DNA from: Sphingopyxis sp. UBA6723
Lineage (GTDB): Bacteria; Pseudomonadota; Alphaproteobacteria; Sphingomonadales; Sphingomonadaceae
Assembly (NCBI RefSeq): GCF_002454115.1
Contig: NZ_DKIH01000006.1
Span: 248,641-312,640, forward strand
Direction of reading: 5' to 3'
DNA: 64,000 nt
Shown here: piece by piece, positions 9,494 to 18,774 of the stretch
How the letters are laid out: each line of letters starts with the position of its first letter
Numbering within the stretch: position 1 is the stretch's first letter
The notes under the pieces: model-generated
Seen by the model: only the letters and a program-made list of their open reading frames with translations
Told to the model about the DNA's origin: nothing
Database searches by the model: none
Made by a program: the position numbers and the translations under genes

Positions 9494-9520
9494 GCTTCGT
9501 GACAGGGGTGAGACAGAGTG

Positions 9521-10261
9521 ATGTTGCTGAAAGTCGAAAACGCGAAGAAAGCTAAGCGCGCACTCTCGCTTGCCCAGCACATCGTTCGCGATATCGAGGC
9601 AGGTGCACACGCCCCGGGCGACAGGTTGCCGCGTGAGGAAGAAATGCTTGCGCGATATGATGTCGCGCGAGCGACCTTGCGCGAAGCGCTCCGCTTCCTT
9701 GAGCTCCAGGGCGTTATCCATCTTCAGCTGGGCCGTAGCGGCGGTCCGGTGGTTGCGCGTCCGCAGACCGGCGACTTTGCAAACAGTCTCTCGCTAATTC
9801 TGCATTTCATGGACGCCGACCTCAGAGGCCTGCTCGAACTACGCGAAGCGATCGCCGCGGATGTTGCCGCCTACGCCGCGCAGCGCGCGACTACCGGCGA
9901 CCTGAGCGCACTCGCCGATTGCCTCAAAGAGCTGGAACGAAATGAAGCCGGAGGCCAGTTCGAGGAACTGAACCGTCGTTTTCATGACCTTCTCGGCTGG
10001 GCCAGCGGCAATCCATTGTTCGGGCTATTAACGTCGACGCTGCATTTAATTACGCGCGAATTCTCTCACTCACTTGGCTATTCGGCGCAGGAGCGAGCGG
10101 TCCAATTGCGATTCCTCCGCCGTGTCCTCGAAGCAGTACGCACCGGGGATTCCGAAGCGGCGCGTCAGGCCATGGCCCGGCTCGTCTCGGGATCCGCGTC
10201 CTATCTGGCAGAGCGAAGCCCCGAGCTTGTATCCCAGCGTGTCAGGTGGGGGCAGATTTAG
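9521..10261 (+). CDS. GntR-family regulator, FadR (FCD) subfamily
   Basis: A 246-residue regulator with an N-terminal winged helix (LAQHIVRDIEAGAHAPGDRL ... YDVARATLREALRFLELQG, residues about 15-70) and a C-terminal all-helical FCD ligand domain (about 90-230). FCD regulators sense small carboxylic acids or acyl derivatives through a metal-binding pocket; here Asp/His residues such as in FEELNRRFHD would contribute. The ATG at 9521 is preceded by an in-frame GTG at 9518, either being possible behind GGGGTGAGA. It lies between the divergent P450 operon and the acyl-CoA genes and most likely controls both. The inducer is unknown. Confidence 0.88.
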   Translation: MLLKVENAKKAKRALSLAQHIVRDIEAGAHAPGDRLPREEEMLARYDVARATLREALRFLELQGVIHLQLGRSGGPVVARPQTGDFANSLSLILHFMDADLRGLLELREAIAADVAAYAAQRATTGDLSALADCLKELERNEAGGQFEELNRRFHDLLGWASGNPLFGLLTSTLHLITREFSHSLGYSAQERAVQLRFLRRVLEAVRTGDSEAARQAMARLVSGSASYLAERSPELVSQRVRWGQI

Positions 10262-10303
10262 AAAATTGCGTCTGATCGGGCGCGGAACGGAGAGGGTAGG
10301 ATA

Positions 10304-11446
10304 ATGGCGCTGAAGAGCCCTGTTTGCACAATTCTCGGGATCGAATATCCGATTCTTCTGGCTGGAATGGGCGGGGCGAGCGTGCCTGCACTCGCTGCCG
10401 CGGTGTCGAACGCAGGCGGACTTGGTGTTCTCGGCGCTGCCGCATGCTCGCCCGACCAGTTACGTAGCTGGATCAGGCAAACCCGCGAGATGACCGACAT
10501 GCCTTTTGGGGTCGATACCTTGCTGCCGGCGTCTGTCAGGCGCGGTTCGGCGCCGGAGAGCGGAGGTGTAGCAGAAAACCCCCTGGCTTTGCTCGGCGAA
10601 TATCAGGAGTTCACCCGCGAATTCATGGAGCGCGAGCATTTGCCCGCAGTGGACGCCGCCACGGCGATGCGCGCGGCGGGCGCCCCGGACATGGGCAAGG
10701 GCGGACTGCAGCTGTTCTCGCGGGAGTTCTTCGAAGCGCAGATGGAAGTAATCATCGAAGAAAAAGTGCCGGTCTATGCCGCAGGCCTTGGCAATCCCGA
10801 ACCGTGGATGGAACGCCTTCATGCCAATGGCACCAAGGTCATGGCGGTGATCGGAAAGGTCAAGCACGCCCTGCAGGTAGTGGAATCGGGTATCGACCTG
10901 ATCGTCGCGCAGGGTCACGACGGCGGCGGCCACAACTCTCCTGTCGGAACCTTCTCGCTGATTCCGCAAGTGGTTGATGCAGTCGGCGATCGTGTTCCCG
11001 TAATCGGTGCGGGAGGAATAGCCGATGGTCGCGGAGTCGCCGCAGCGATGATGCTCGGCGCCCAGGGGGCGTGGATCGGATCGGCGTTCCTCGCAACCGA
11101 CGAAGCAGGTATCGAACAATTTCAGAAAGAAGCCATCACCGAAAGCGGCGATGCCGATACGGTGGTCAGCCGATCGCTAACGGGCAAGCCTGCCCGGATG
11201 ATTCGGAACAAATGGGCCGATGCTTGGGTGGCGGCCGGCAAAGAGCCGCTTCCGATGCCTTATCAGTCGATGGTTTCGGGGCCTGTCATGGCGTCTGGCA
11301 TCAAGGCCGCACGCAAGGACATCATGCCCGGCTTCGCAGGCCAGGGGATTGGTCTGATCGATGCGATCCGCCCAGCGGCAGTCGTGATGCGCGACCTTAT
11401 AGAGGGCGCGGAGAGAGCATTGGCCGGCGCCGGAACTCATTTCTGA
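10304..11446 (+). CDS. nitronate monooxygenase/2-nitropropane dioxygenase-family flavoprotein
   Basis: A 380-residue TIM-barrel FMN enzyme of the NMO/NPD family. The N-terminal IEYPILLAGMGGAS phosphate-binding region, AQGHDGGGH with the conserved active-site histidine, and the FMN-phosphate segment PVIGAGGIADGRGVAAAMM are all present. The start at 10304 follows TAGGAT. Members annotated in catabolic clusters of actinobacteria and sphingomonads often act on unknown acyl or enoyl substrates rather than nitronates; here it opens the run of acyl-CoA genes, so a redox step on a catabolic intermediate is possible. The family is clear and the reaction is not. Confidence 0.85.
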   Translation: MALKSPVCTILGIEYPILLAGMGGASVPALAAAVSNAGGLGVLGAAACSPDQLRSWIRQTREMTDMPFGVDTLLPASVRRGSAPESGGVAENPLALLGEYQEFTREFMEREHLPAVDAATAMRAAGAPDMGKGGLQLFSREFFEAQMEVIIEEKVPVYAAGLGNPEPWMERLHANGTKVMAVIGKVKHALQVVESGIDLIVAQGHDGGGHNSPVGTFSLIPQVVDAVGDRVPVIGAGGIADGRGVAAAMMLGAQGAWIGSAFLATDEAGIEQFQKEAITESGDADTVVSRSLTGKPARMIRNKWADAWVAAGKEPLPMPYQSMVSGPVMASGIKAARKDIMPGFAGQGIGLIDAIRPAAVVMRDLIEGAERALAGAGTHF

Positions 11447-11471
11447 CCGGCGAGCGAGACAGGGACGCGGC

Positions 11472-12662
11472 ATGAATCTTTCATCCACCCTTTCCTTTGC
11501 CGACAAGGCAGCAATCACCGGGGTCGGCCAGACCGATTTCGTCAAGGGCACCGAGCGGACTGCAGTGGAAATGATGCTCACCGCCTCGCGCCGGGCCATC
11601 GCGGATGCTGGACTGAAACCCTCCGATATCGACGGCATGGTGCCGCCGCCAATCTATACGACGTCGGAGGAGATGGCCGCCAATCTGGGCATTGATGTGC
11701 TGCGCTATGCGGCAACCGTGCACATGGGCGGCGCCAGCCCGACAACGGCACTACAGAATGCCGCCATGGCGATCGCCTGTGGTCTATGCGATCATGTGCT
11801 CGTGACACTGGGCTGGAACGGCTATTCCGCTCTCAGACCTAAGCCGGGCGCCCCGCCCACCCGGCCGATGAACATGAACACCCTGACCAATACGATCCAA
11901 GGCTACTACAGCCCCTACGGCGTATTCTTGCCGGTGCAGATGTACGCCTGGCTGGCGACCCGTCACTCGAAGCTCTACGGCGTTGGCGAAGATGCCATGG
12001 CGGCCGTGGCGCTCGCCTGCCGCCGTCATGCGCAATTGAATCCACGCGCCTTTACCTATGGCCGCGAACTCGACGCGGAAACCTATTATTCGGCGCGCTG
12101 GATATCTGAGCCGTTTCGCCTCTACGATTGCTGCCTCGAGACCGATGGCGCCTGTGCTGTCGTCCTCTCGCGCATGGACCGTGCCAAAGACATGCCGCAT
12201 GTGCCCGTCAGCATCGCCGGCGCGGCCGAAGGCCATCCCTATCCCGCCGACGACATCCCTTCCCGCCCCGACCCCTTCAAGATCGGCCTCAGAGATGCCG
12301 CCCCGCGCGCATTCGATATGGCGGGCGTCACGCGCGACGACATGGACTTCCTCCAGATCTACGATTGTTTCACCTATATCGTTCTGCTGCAGCTCGAAGC
12401 GCTCGGATATTGCGAGCCTGGCGCGCAGGCCGAATTTGTCGCCAATGGCCAGATCGAGCTGGGCGGGCGCTTACCGATCAACACCCATGGCGGCTTGCTT
12501 AGCGAGGCGCATGTCTGGGGTCTCAACCATGTTGTGGAAGCAGTACGACAGCTGCGCCATGACTGCGGCGAGCGTCAAGTGATCGGAGCCCAGACCGGCC
12601 TTGTGACAGGCTGGGGAGACCTTGGCGATGGCAGCATCGCGATCCTCAGGAGGTTTGCATGA
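11472..12662 (+). CDS. thiolase-fold lipid-transfer-type protein (Ltp2/SCP-x-like)
   Basis: A 396-residue thiolase-superfamily protein. It begins ITGVGQTDF and contains DAGLKPSDIDGM, GGASPTTALQNAAMAI and near the end NTHGGLLSEAHVWGLNH. At the position of the canonical thiolase nucleophilic cysteine the loop reads HMGGASPTT, without cysteine, as in Ltp-type proteins that act as side-chain aldolases rather than thiolases. Its stop overlaps the start of a DUF35 gene by 4 bases; Ltp2 aldolases of steroid side-chain degradation require a DUF35 partner for activity, so the two probably form one complex. A retro-aldol cleavage of a hydroxyacyl-CoA is the likeliest reaction, by inference. Confidence 0.8.
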   Translation: MNLSSTLSFADKAAITGVGQTDFVKGTERTAVEMMLTASRRAIADAGLKPSDIDGMVPPPIYTTSEEMAANLGIDVLRYAATVHMGGASPTTALQNAAMAIACGLCDHVLVTLGWNGYSALRPKPGAPPTRPMNMNTLTNTIQGYYSPYGVFLPVQMYAWLATRHSKLYGVGEDAMAAVALACRRHAQLNPRAFTYGRELDAETYYSARWISEPFRLYDCCLETDGACAVVLSRMDRAKDMPHVPVSIAGAAEGHPYPADDIPSRPDPFKIGLRDAAPRAFDMAGVTRDDMDFLQIYDCFTYIVLLQLEALGYCEPGAQAEFVANGQIELGGRLPINTHGGLLSEAHVWGLNHVVEAVRQLRHDCGERQVIGAQTGLVTGWGDLGDGSIAILRRFA

Positions 12663-13120
12663 GCGACGAGCATGATGTGCCTCCCAAGGCGCGGCCCTCC
12701 GCGCAGGCAACGCCGGCCAAGCCGCGGCCGCGGCCGCAGGACCCGATCGAACAGGAGTTCTGGAGGCTGTGCCAGGACGGTCAACTCTATTTCCAGCGTT
12801 GCGGAAGTTGCGGCATCTTTCGCCACCTGCCTCGCTACATGTGTGCACGATGCGGCTCGCCAGACTATTCCTGGGAACCCAGCAGCGGCAAGGGCACGCT
12901 TTTTTCCTGGACCGTGACCCATCAGGCGCTGCACCCCGCTTTTGCCGCCGACGTGCCATTCGTGGCTGCCGTGGTGGAACTTGAGGAAGGCGTGCGCATG
13001 GCCACGCGCCTCGTGGATTGCGAGCGTGACAGACTCGCGCTCGATCTGCCGGTCGATCTCGCTTTCGAGCTGATCGGAGGGGACTTTCGCCTGCCCGTCT
13101 TTCGTCCGCGTGAAGGGTAG
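12659..13120 (+). CDS. DUF35 OB-fold protein with N-terminal zinc ribbon
   Basis: A 153-residue accessory subunit for a thiolase-fold enzyme. A proline/arginine-rich N-terminus is followed by a rubredoxin-like zinc ribbon with Cys48, Cys51, Cys62 and Cys65 (QRCGSCG and YMCARCGS), then an OB-fold (GTLFSWTVTHQALHP ... VAAVVELEEGVRMATRL). DUF35 proteins bind acyl-CoA or gate the active site of partner thiolases, and in ChsH2-Ltp2 complexes the DUF35 domain is essential for aldolase activity. ATGA overlap with the thiolase-fold gene argues for tight coupling. Confidence 0.86.
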   Translation: MSDEHDVPPKARPSAQATPAKPRPRPQDPIEQEFWRLCQDGQLYFQRCGSCGIFRHLPRYMCARCGSPDYSWEPSSGKGTLFSWTVTHQALHPAFAADVPFVAAVVELEEGVRMATRLVDCERDRLALDLPVDLAFELIGGDFRLPVFRPREG

Positions 13121-13127
13121 AGCCGAT

Positions 13128-14378
13128 ATGGATCTCGAATATGGCCCAGAGTATGATGCGTTCCGCGCGGAGATGCGCACCTTCATCAATGCGCACAGAC
13201 ATCTTGCTCCACCCTCAGCTATAAGATTCTCCCGGCCCTCGGCCGAGGCTATCCGATGGCAGAAGCTGTTGATCGAGCGCGGCTATACCGCGCGCACGAT
13301 ACCGACCGAATATGGCGGCTACGGAGCGGACCCGGATATCCTCACATCGCGCATTATCGCGGAAGAGTTTTCGCGAGCCGGCGTTGCGAGTGGCCTGGGG
13401 AATCAGGGCATCTCGATGCTCGTGCCCACCTTGCTCGAGTTGGGCACCGAAGAGCAGAAGCGGCGGTGGATCGCGCCAACGCTGACGGGTGAAATCGTGT
13501 GGTGCCAAGGTTATTCTGAACCGGGTGCGGGATCGGACCTCGCCAACCTCAAAACCAGCGCGCGCATCGAGAATGGAGAATTCGTTATAAATGGCCAGAA
13601 AATCTGGACCAGCACCGCGAAGCAAGCCGACATGATCTTTTGCCTTGTGAGGACCGAACTCGAGGCCTCGAAGCATAGCGGTATCTCTTATCTGATTTTC
13701 TCGATGGACATACCGGGGATCGAGGTACGCCCCTTGAAGACGATGACCGGTCACGCCGAGTTCAACGAGACATTCTTTACTAATGTGCGGGTTCCGGTGG
13801 ACCAGATCGTCGGCCAGCGAGGACAGGGCTGGTTCGTCGCGAACGCAACGCTTGGCCACGAGCGCGGAATGCTGGGCGATCCCGACGCACTCGAGAACCG
13901 ACTGCAGGCATTGATTGGCCTGATGCAGCAGGAATCCATCGGCGAAGGTCGGGCGATCGACAATGCGGTCCTGCGCGACCGGCTGGTGGCGCTCCAGGCC
14001 GAAGTGACGGCGATGAAATGTAATGGAATGCGCATTCTATCGAACAGCCTCAAGGGCGAGCCTGGCGGCATGGCGAAGCTGATCGTCAAACTGCAGAGTT
14101 GCGAGGTCGCGCATCAGATCTCTGCGCTGGCGATCGACGCGATGGGCGAGATGGGCATTTTGTATCACCGCAGCCCGCGGGAACGAGACGGAGGGGCTTG
14201 GCAATGGAACTATATGTTCCAACTCGGCCTCATAATAGGTGGCGGCACCGCGCAGATCCAGAAGAACATCATCGCCGAACGTGGCCTCGAGATGCCGCGC
14301 GAGCCGAAGCTGGCGCGGATTTACGACGAAGCGAAGGGAGCTGCAGGCATGCAGACCGACAGGCAGGGAGCGGCGTGA
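13128..14378 (+). CDS. acyl-CoA dehydrogenase (first subunit)
   Basis: A 416-residue FAD-dependent acyl-CoA dehydrogenase that introduces an alpha-beta double bond into an acyl-CoA. The start at 13128 (MDLEYGPEYD) avoids a longer frame overlapping the DUF35 gene. The middle beta domain carries CQGYSEPGAGSDLANL and NGQKIWTSTAKQADM, and the C-terminal helical bundle follows. The next gene encodes a second, shorter acyl-CoA dehydrogenase overlapping by one base (TGATG). Adjacent pairs of this kind form alpha2beta2 enzymes in steroid catabolism (FadE26-FadE27 type), and the pair here is likely one heteromeric enzyme for a bulky substrate. Confidence 0.88.
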   Translation: MDLEYGPEYDAFRAEMRTFINAHRHLAPPSAIRFSRPSAEAIRWQKLLIERGYTARTIPTEYGGYGADPDILTSRIIAEEFSRAGVASGLGNQGISMLVPTLLELGTEEQKRRWIAPTLTGEIVWCQGYSEPGAGSDLANLKTSARIENGEFVINGQKIWTSTAKQADMIFCLVRTELEASKHSGISYLIFSMDIPGIEVRPLKTMTGHAEFNETFFTNVRVPVDQIVGQRGQGWFVANATLGHERGMLGDPDALENRLQALIGLMQQESIGEGRAIDNAVLRDRLVALQAEVTAMKCNGMRILSNSLKGEPGGMAKLIVKLQSCEVAHQISALAIDAMGEMGILYHRSPRERDGGAWQWNYMFQLGLIIGGGTAQIQKNIIAERGLEMPREPKLARIYDEAKGAAGMQTDRQGAA

Positions 14379-15469
14379 TGGACTTCGGCCTTTCGCAGGA
14401 TCAGCAGATACTGCGCGACGCGGTTGCGCGGTGTCTTGCCGATACCTCCCCGCTTGAGCATGTCCGCGAATGTGCCGGGCGCGACAACCCGTTAAGTGAC
14501 ACTATTTTCGGAGCCCTCCACGATCTGGCGGTCCCAGCCATGCTTGTCCCCGAAGAGCATGGTGGCCTAGGCATGACCCTTCTTGACGCTGCGGTCGTGG
14601 CGGAACAACTCGCCTATGCGGTCACACCAGCGCCATTTCTAGCCAGCGTAGTTCTCGCCCCGATCGCGCTGAGCGAGGCAGGAACTAACAAGCAAAAGTG
14701 CCAATGGCTTCCGAAGATCGCGCGCGGCGAGGCCCGTATCGGAGTCGCGATTTCCGCGACGGTCCAGGCGCGCGACGGCGCGGGAGTTCAATTCGCCGAA
14801 GGGAAGCTTAGCGGCACCGCCCTGTTCTGCCTCGATTTCGAAGGCGCGGACGCGTATCTCGTAGCGGACGCCGGTGGCAGGCTGCACCTCGTCCCAGCCC
14901 TAGCATCGGGACTCAAGGCGACCCGCCTCACCACCATCGATCGCACGCGCAGCGTGGGAGAATTGTCCTTTGCGGCTGTCGAGACCGATCCGCTTGCCGA
15001 CGACGGCGGCACAGCATCGGCTCGGCTGCGCGATGCTGGCCGCGTGATCCTTGCCGCCGACAGCTTGGGCGCAGGGCAGGCCATGATTGAAAAGGCGGTC
15101 GATTATGCTGGTCAGCGAGAGCAGTTCGGCCGCCCTATCGGCAGCTTCCAGGCGGTAAAGCACATGTGCGCCGAAATGGCCGCACGCCATGAACCGTGCC
15201 GCGCGCTGGTCTGGTACGCCGCCCATGTCTTCGATGCGCTGCCGGAGGATGCATCTCTCGCGGCTTGCCATGCGAAATCCCTCACGGGCGACGTCCACCG
15301 ATTTGTCGCCCGCACCGCCACTGAAGTGCATGGCGGGATGGGGTTCACCGATCTGCTCGGCCTGCACTACTGGTTCAAACGGATCGGCTTCGATCGGCAG
15401 GTCTTGGGTGGCCCCGAAGCGGTGCGAGCCGAGGCAGCGGCTCTGCAGGGTTGGACGAGAGCAGCCTGA
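14378..15469 (+). CDS. acyl-CoA dehydrogenase (second subunit)
   Basis: A 363-residue acyl-CoA dehydrogenase-like subunit starting at the ATG at 14378, one base inside the stop of the preceding dehydrogenase gene. It shows the N-terminal MDFGLSQDQQILRDAV, PEEHGGLGMTLLDAAVVAEQ, and the C-terminal REQFGRPIGSFQAVKH and VHGGMGFTDLLGLHYWFKR segments. Its middle domain is divergent and short compared with its neighbour, typical of the partner subunit in heteromeric dehydrogenases. It is followed 57 bases later by an acyl-CoA synthetase gene on the same strand. Confidence 0.87.
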   Translation: MDFGLSQDQQILRDAVARCLADTSPLEHVRECAGRDNPLSDTIFGALHDLAVPAMLVPEEHGGLGMTLLDAAVVAEQLAYAVTPAPFLASVVLAPIALSEAGTNKQKCQWLPKIARGEARIGVAISATVQARDGAGVQFAEGKLSGTALFCLDFEGADAYLVADAGGRLHLVPALASGLKATRLTTIDRTRSVGELSFAAVETDPLADDGGTASARLRDAGRVILAADSLGAGQAMIEKAVDYAGQREQFGRPIGSFQAVKHMCAEMAARHEPCRALVWYAAHVFDALPEDASLAACHAKSLTGDVHRFVARTATEVHGGMGFTDLLGLHYWFKRIGFDRQVLGGPEAVRAEAAALQGWTRAA

Positions 15470-15526
15470 TAGTACTGGGAGTCGTGCGCGCCGATGCTGC
15501 GGCCCCGTCCAGAGAGGAGAATCAAT

Positions 15527-17140
15527 GTGATCGACTGGAATCTCGGGGATATTCTCGACGCGATCGAGCCCGTCATGCCCGAAGATGCGCCGGCTCTGAT
15601 ACATGGAGACCGGATCGTCACCTGGCCCGAGATGTCGGCGCGCTCGAACAATATCGCCCGCGGGTTGCGCCAACGCGGCATCCGCGATGGCGCGAAGGTC
15701 GCCTTCTATATGCGCAACCGACCCGAATATGGCGAGTTGATGGCGGCCTGCTTCAAGGGGCGTTTGACGCATGTGAACATCAATTACCGTTATCGGGCCG
15801 AAGAGGTGTTTTATATCTTCGACGATTCCGACAGCGAGGTCATCGTTTATAGTTCGGAATTCCGCGACACTATCGTCGAACTCAACGACCGGCTTAGGAA
15901 GGTTCGCACCTTCGTCGAAATTGGCGAGCTGTCTTCAATCGCGCCCTTTGCGATCCACTATGAGACTCTCGCGCAAGAGGGGGACGGATCGGCGCTCGGC
16001 ATTACACGCTCGCCCGCCGATCTGCTTTTCATCTATACGGGTGGTACGACCGGAATGCCCAAGGGCGTGATGTGGCGTCATGATGACATGCGCAAGGCCC
16101 AACTCGACGCACAGAAGTTGCTCGGCCCCGTTCCAGAGACACTCGAAGAGAATGTCGCGCTGATCGCCCGCGAAGGCCCGGGCAGGCGTACGCTTTCCTC
16201 TTGCCCGCTGATGCACGGAACGGGCTTTATCACTGCGATCGGCACGCTGATGTCTGGCGGCGCGATAGTTACATTGGAGGCATGGTCTTTCGATGCCGAG
16301 GAAATGTGGGATACGGTGGAAAGGCACAAGGTGGAAGGCATAGCGATCGTGGGCGACGCCTTTGCCAAGCCAATGCTTTCCGCGCTCGACGACCACCCTG
16401 GCCGCTGGGATACCAGCAGCCTCGTTACAATCCTCTCTTCCGGTGTGATGTGGAGCAAGGAGGTCAAGTCCGGCCTGTGCCGGCATATTCCGCAAATCGT
16501 ACTGATGGACAGTTTTGGCGCATCCGAAGGCCTGGGCTTCGGCCTTGCCGTCACCACTGCGGAGGGCGGCACGAATACCGCGAAATTTGGGATCGGCGAG
16601 TTCTGCGATGTTTTCGACGAAACCGACCAGAAAGTCGAACCGGGGAGCGGCGTGCCGGGATTTATCGCCCGGAAGGGTGCGATCCCCAAAGGCTATTACA
16701 AGGACCCCGAGAAATCCGCGAAGACGTTTCGCACGATCGATGGGGTGCGCTATTCCATTCCGGGCGACTGGTGTCGGGTAGAAGCCGATGGCAGCCTTAC
16801 CTTGCTCGGCCGCGGAAGCGTCTGCATCAACACGGCGGGAGAGAAAGTTTATCCCGAGGAGGTCGAGGAAGTGCTCAAGACCCATCCCGCCATCGGGGAC
16901 GCGCTGGTCGTAGGCGTGCCGGATGATAAATGGGGCCAAGCCGTAACCGCGATTGTCCACCTCAACGACCACGCCCAGTTCGACGAACAAGCGGTCAAAA
17001 CCCATGTGCGCGCACATTTGGCGGGATACAAAACCCCCAAGACCATAATTCCGACAGACATCCCCATGCGAGCCTCGAACGGCAAGGCCGATTATGCAAC
17101 GGCAAAAGCGATTGCCGAACGATCGAATGTCGCGACGTGA
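15527..17140 (+). CDS. acyl-CoA synthetase (AMP-forming, FadD-like)
   Basis: A 537-residue adenylate-forming enzyme that would activate a carboxylic acid to its CoA thioester. The GTG start at 15527 is preceded by AGGAG at a good distance; no in-frame ATG is better placed. The AMP-binding P-loop FIYTGGTTGMPKGVMWRH, the GYYKDPEKSAKTF and GDWCRVEADGSLTLLGRG segments and the C-terminal lysine motif in MRASNGKADYATAK are all present. Its stop overlaps the next gene by four bases (GTGA). It probably feeds the dehydrogenase pair. Confidence 0.88.
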   Translation: MIDWNLGDILDAIEPVMPEDAPALIHGDRIVTWPEMSARSNNIARGLRQRGIRDGAKVAFYMRNRPEYGELMAACFKGRLTHVNINYRYRAEEVFYIFDDSDSEVIVYSSEFRDTIVELNDRLRKVRTFVEIGELSSIAPFAIHYETLAQEGDGSALGITRSPADLLFIYTGGTTGMPKGVMWRHDDMRKAQLDAQKLLGPVPETLEENVALIAREGPGRRTLSSCPLMHGTGFITAIGTLMSGGAIVTLEAWSFDAEEMWDTVERHKVEGIAIVGDAFAKPMLSALDDHPGRWDTSSLVTILSSGVMWSKEVKSGLCRHIPQIVLMDSFGASEGLGFGLAVTTAEGGTNTAKFGIGEFCDVFDETDQKVEPGSGVPGFIARKGAIPKGYYKDPEKSAKTFRTIDGVRYSIPGDWCRVEADGSLTLLGRGSVCINTAGEKVYPEEVEEVLKTHPAIGDALVVGVPDDKWGQAVTAIVHLNDHAQFDEQAVKTHVRAHLAGYKTPKTIIPTDIPMRASNGKADYATAKAIAERSNVAT

Positions 17141-18774
17141 GATCGACTGGCTCTCCCGATTACGATGCCGTGATCGTCGGTGCAGGCTTCAGCGGCATCT
17201 ATCTGCTGCACAAATTGCGTGACGCCGGGTTCAAGGTGCTGCTGGTAGATGCGGCCGCCCAGCCCGGCGGCATTTGGTACTGGAATTGCTATCCCGGTGC
17301 CCGCGTGGACTCGCAGGTACCGCTCTATGAGTTTTCGATACCCGAGGTTTGGAAATCATGGGCCTGGAGCGAGCGCTTTCCCGGATGGAAGGAGCTCAGA
17401 GCCTATTTCCGGCATGTTTGCGATACGCTGGGCCTTTGGCCGCTTATGCGGATGGGATCGAGGGTCGAAAGCGCAAGGTTCGATGAAGAGGGACGACGGT
17501 GGCGCCTGCAGCTTGAGGGCGGGGAAGGAATATCGACACACTTCCTTCTGCCCGCTTTGGGATTCGCATCGAAGCCGTATATTCCCGATATGCCAGGAAT
17601 CGCGGCGTTCGAAGGCGATTGGTGTCACACGGCGCGATGGCCGCAACAGGGTATCGATCTTTCGGGCCGCCGGATCGCCGTCATCGGCACTGGTGCGAGC
17701 GGAGTGCAGATCGCGCAGGAGGCCGCCAAATGTGCAGAAAAGCTGACCTTGTTTCAGAGGACTCCTATTCTGGGCCTGCCCATGCGCCAGGAACGGCTTA
17801 CCGAAGACATTCAGCAGCGTGATAAGCAGGGCTATCCCGCCATTTTTGTTCGGCGCAAGCGAACGAACGGGGGATTCGAATGCCAGTCGCTTGACATCTC
17901 CGCGCTCGATGTAGACGCCACGACGCGCAACAACCATTTCGAGACCCTGTGGCGGCAGGGCGGCCTCAAATTCTGGTACAACAACTTTGCCGACATACTG
18001 ACCAATCGCGAAGCGAACCGCTACGCCTATGAGTTCTGGCGCAAAAAGGTTCTCGCGCGGATCATCGACCCCGTTCTGGCTGAGAAACTTGCGCCTGCGG
18101 AGCCGCCGCATCCTTTCGGCACGAAAAGACCCTCGCTCGAACAGGGATATTATGAAATTTTCGAGCAGGATAATGTCGCGCTGGTCGATCTGAAGGCAAA
18201 CGCGATCATCCGTATCGAGCCCCAGGCCATCAAGATGGAAGACGGTGAGGTCGAATGCGATCTGATCATTTTTGCGACCGGCTTCGATGCCGGGCGTGGC
18301 GGGTTGATCGACATGAACATCACCGGGAGGGAGGGGCTTCCCCTTTGGCAGGCGTGGGAAGACGGTGTGCGCGCCTATCTCGGCATGGCGGTGTCGGGTT
18401 TTCCCAACATGTTGTTCGCTTATGGTCCTCTCAGCCCGTCGGGTTTCGCCAATGGCCCGACAAGCGCGGAAATACAGGGCGACTGGATTTGCGATTTCAT
18501 GGTCTGGTTGCGTAGGAGGGACATCGATCTTTTCGAGGGCAAACCGGCTGCCGAAACTGGCTGGACTGAAATGGTTGCCGCGGCTGGCGCGATGACGCTC
18601 TTTCCCGAGGCGGCCTCATGGTACATGGGCGCGAATATTCCGGGAAAGAAGCGCCAGCTCATCAATTTTCCGAGCGTGTCTGGCTATGCCGCGCTCTGCG
18701 ACGAAGAGGCGGCCGGCAGCTATGCTGGCTTCGCTTTCGAAAAACTCACACGCAAGGACGGCCCAACAATATGA
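17137..18774 (+). CDS. Baeyer-Villiger monooxygenase (type I, flavin-dependent)
   Basis: A 545-residue FAD/NADPH enzyme inserting oxygen next to a ketone, giving an ester or lactone. The GTG start at 17137 overlaps the synthetase stop by four bases. The first dinucleotide fold is IVGAGFSGIYLL, the second IGTGASGVQIAQEA, and between them lies the BVMO fingerprint FEGDWCHTARWP, which matches FxGxxxHxxxWP exactly. The C-terminal DLIIFATGFDAGRG also fits. A P450 that makes an alcohol, a BVMO, and a hydrolase in one cluster is the classic route for cyclic ketones, though no alcohol dehydrogenase lies in the window. Confidence 0.92.
   Translation: MRSTGSPDYDAVIVGAGFSGIYLLHKLRDAGFKVLLVDAAAQPGGIWYWNCYPGARVDSQVPLYEFSIPEVWKSWAWSERFPGWKELRAYFRHVCDTLGLWPLMRMGSRVESARFDEEGRRWRLQLEGGEGISTHFLLPALGFASKPYIPDMPGIAAFEGDWCHTARWPQQGIDLSGRRIAVIGTGASGVQIAQEAAKCAEKLTLFQRTPILGLPMRQERLTEDIQQRDKQGYPAIFVRRKRTNGGFECQSLDISALDVDATTRNNHFETLWRQGGLKFWYNNFADILTNREANRYAYEFWRKKVLARIIDPVLAEKLAPAEPPHPFGTKRPSLEQGYYEIFEQDNVALVDLKANAIIRIEPQAIKMEDGEVECDLIIFATGFDAGRGGLIDMNITGREGLPLWQAWEDGVRAYLGMAVSGFPNMLFAYGPLSPSGFANGPTSAEIQGDWICDFMVWLRRRDIDLFEGKPAAETGWTEMVAAAGAMTLFPEAASWYMGANIPGKKRQLINFPSVSGYAALCDEEAAGSYAGFAFEKLTRKDGPTI

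Noticed and set aside
14900..17017. Long minus-strand frames opposite the second acyl-CoA dehydrogenase and the synthetase
   Set aside because: These are antisense shadows of well-defined enzymes with overlapping operon structure.
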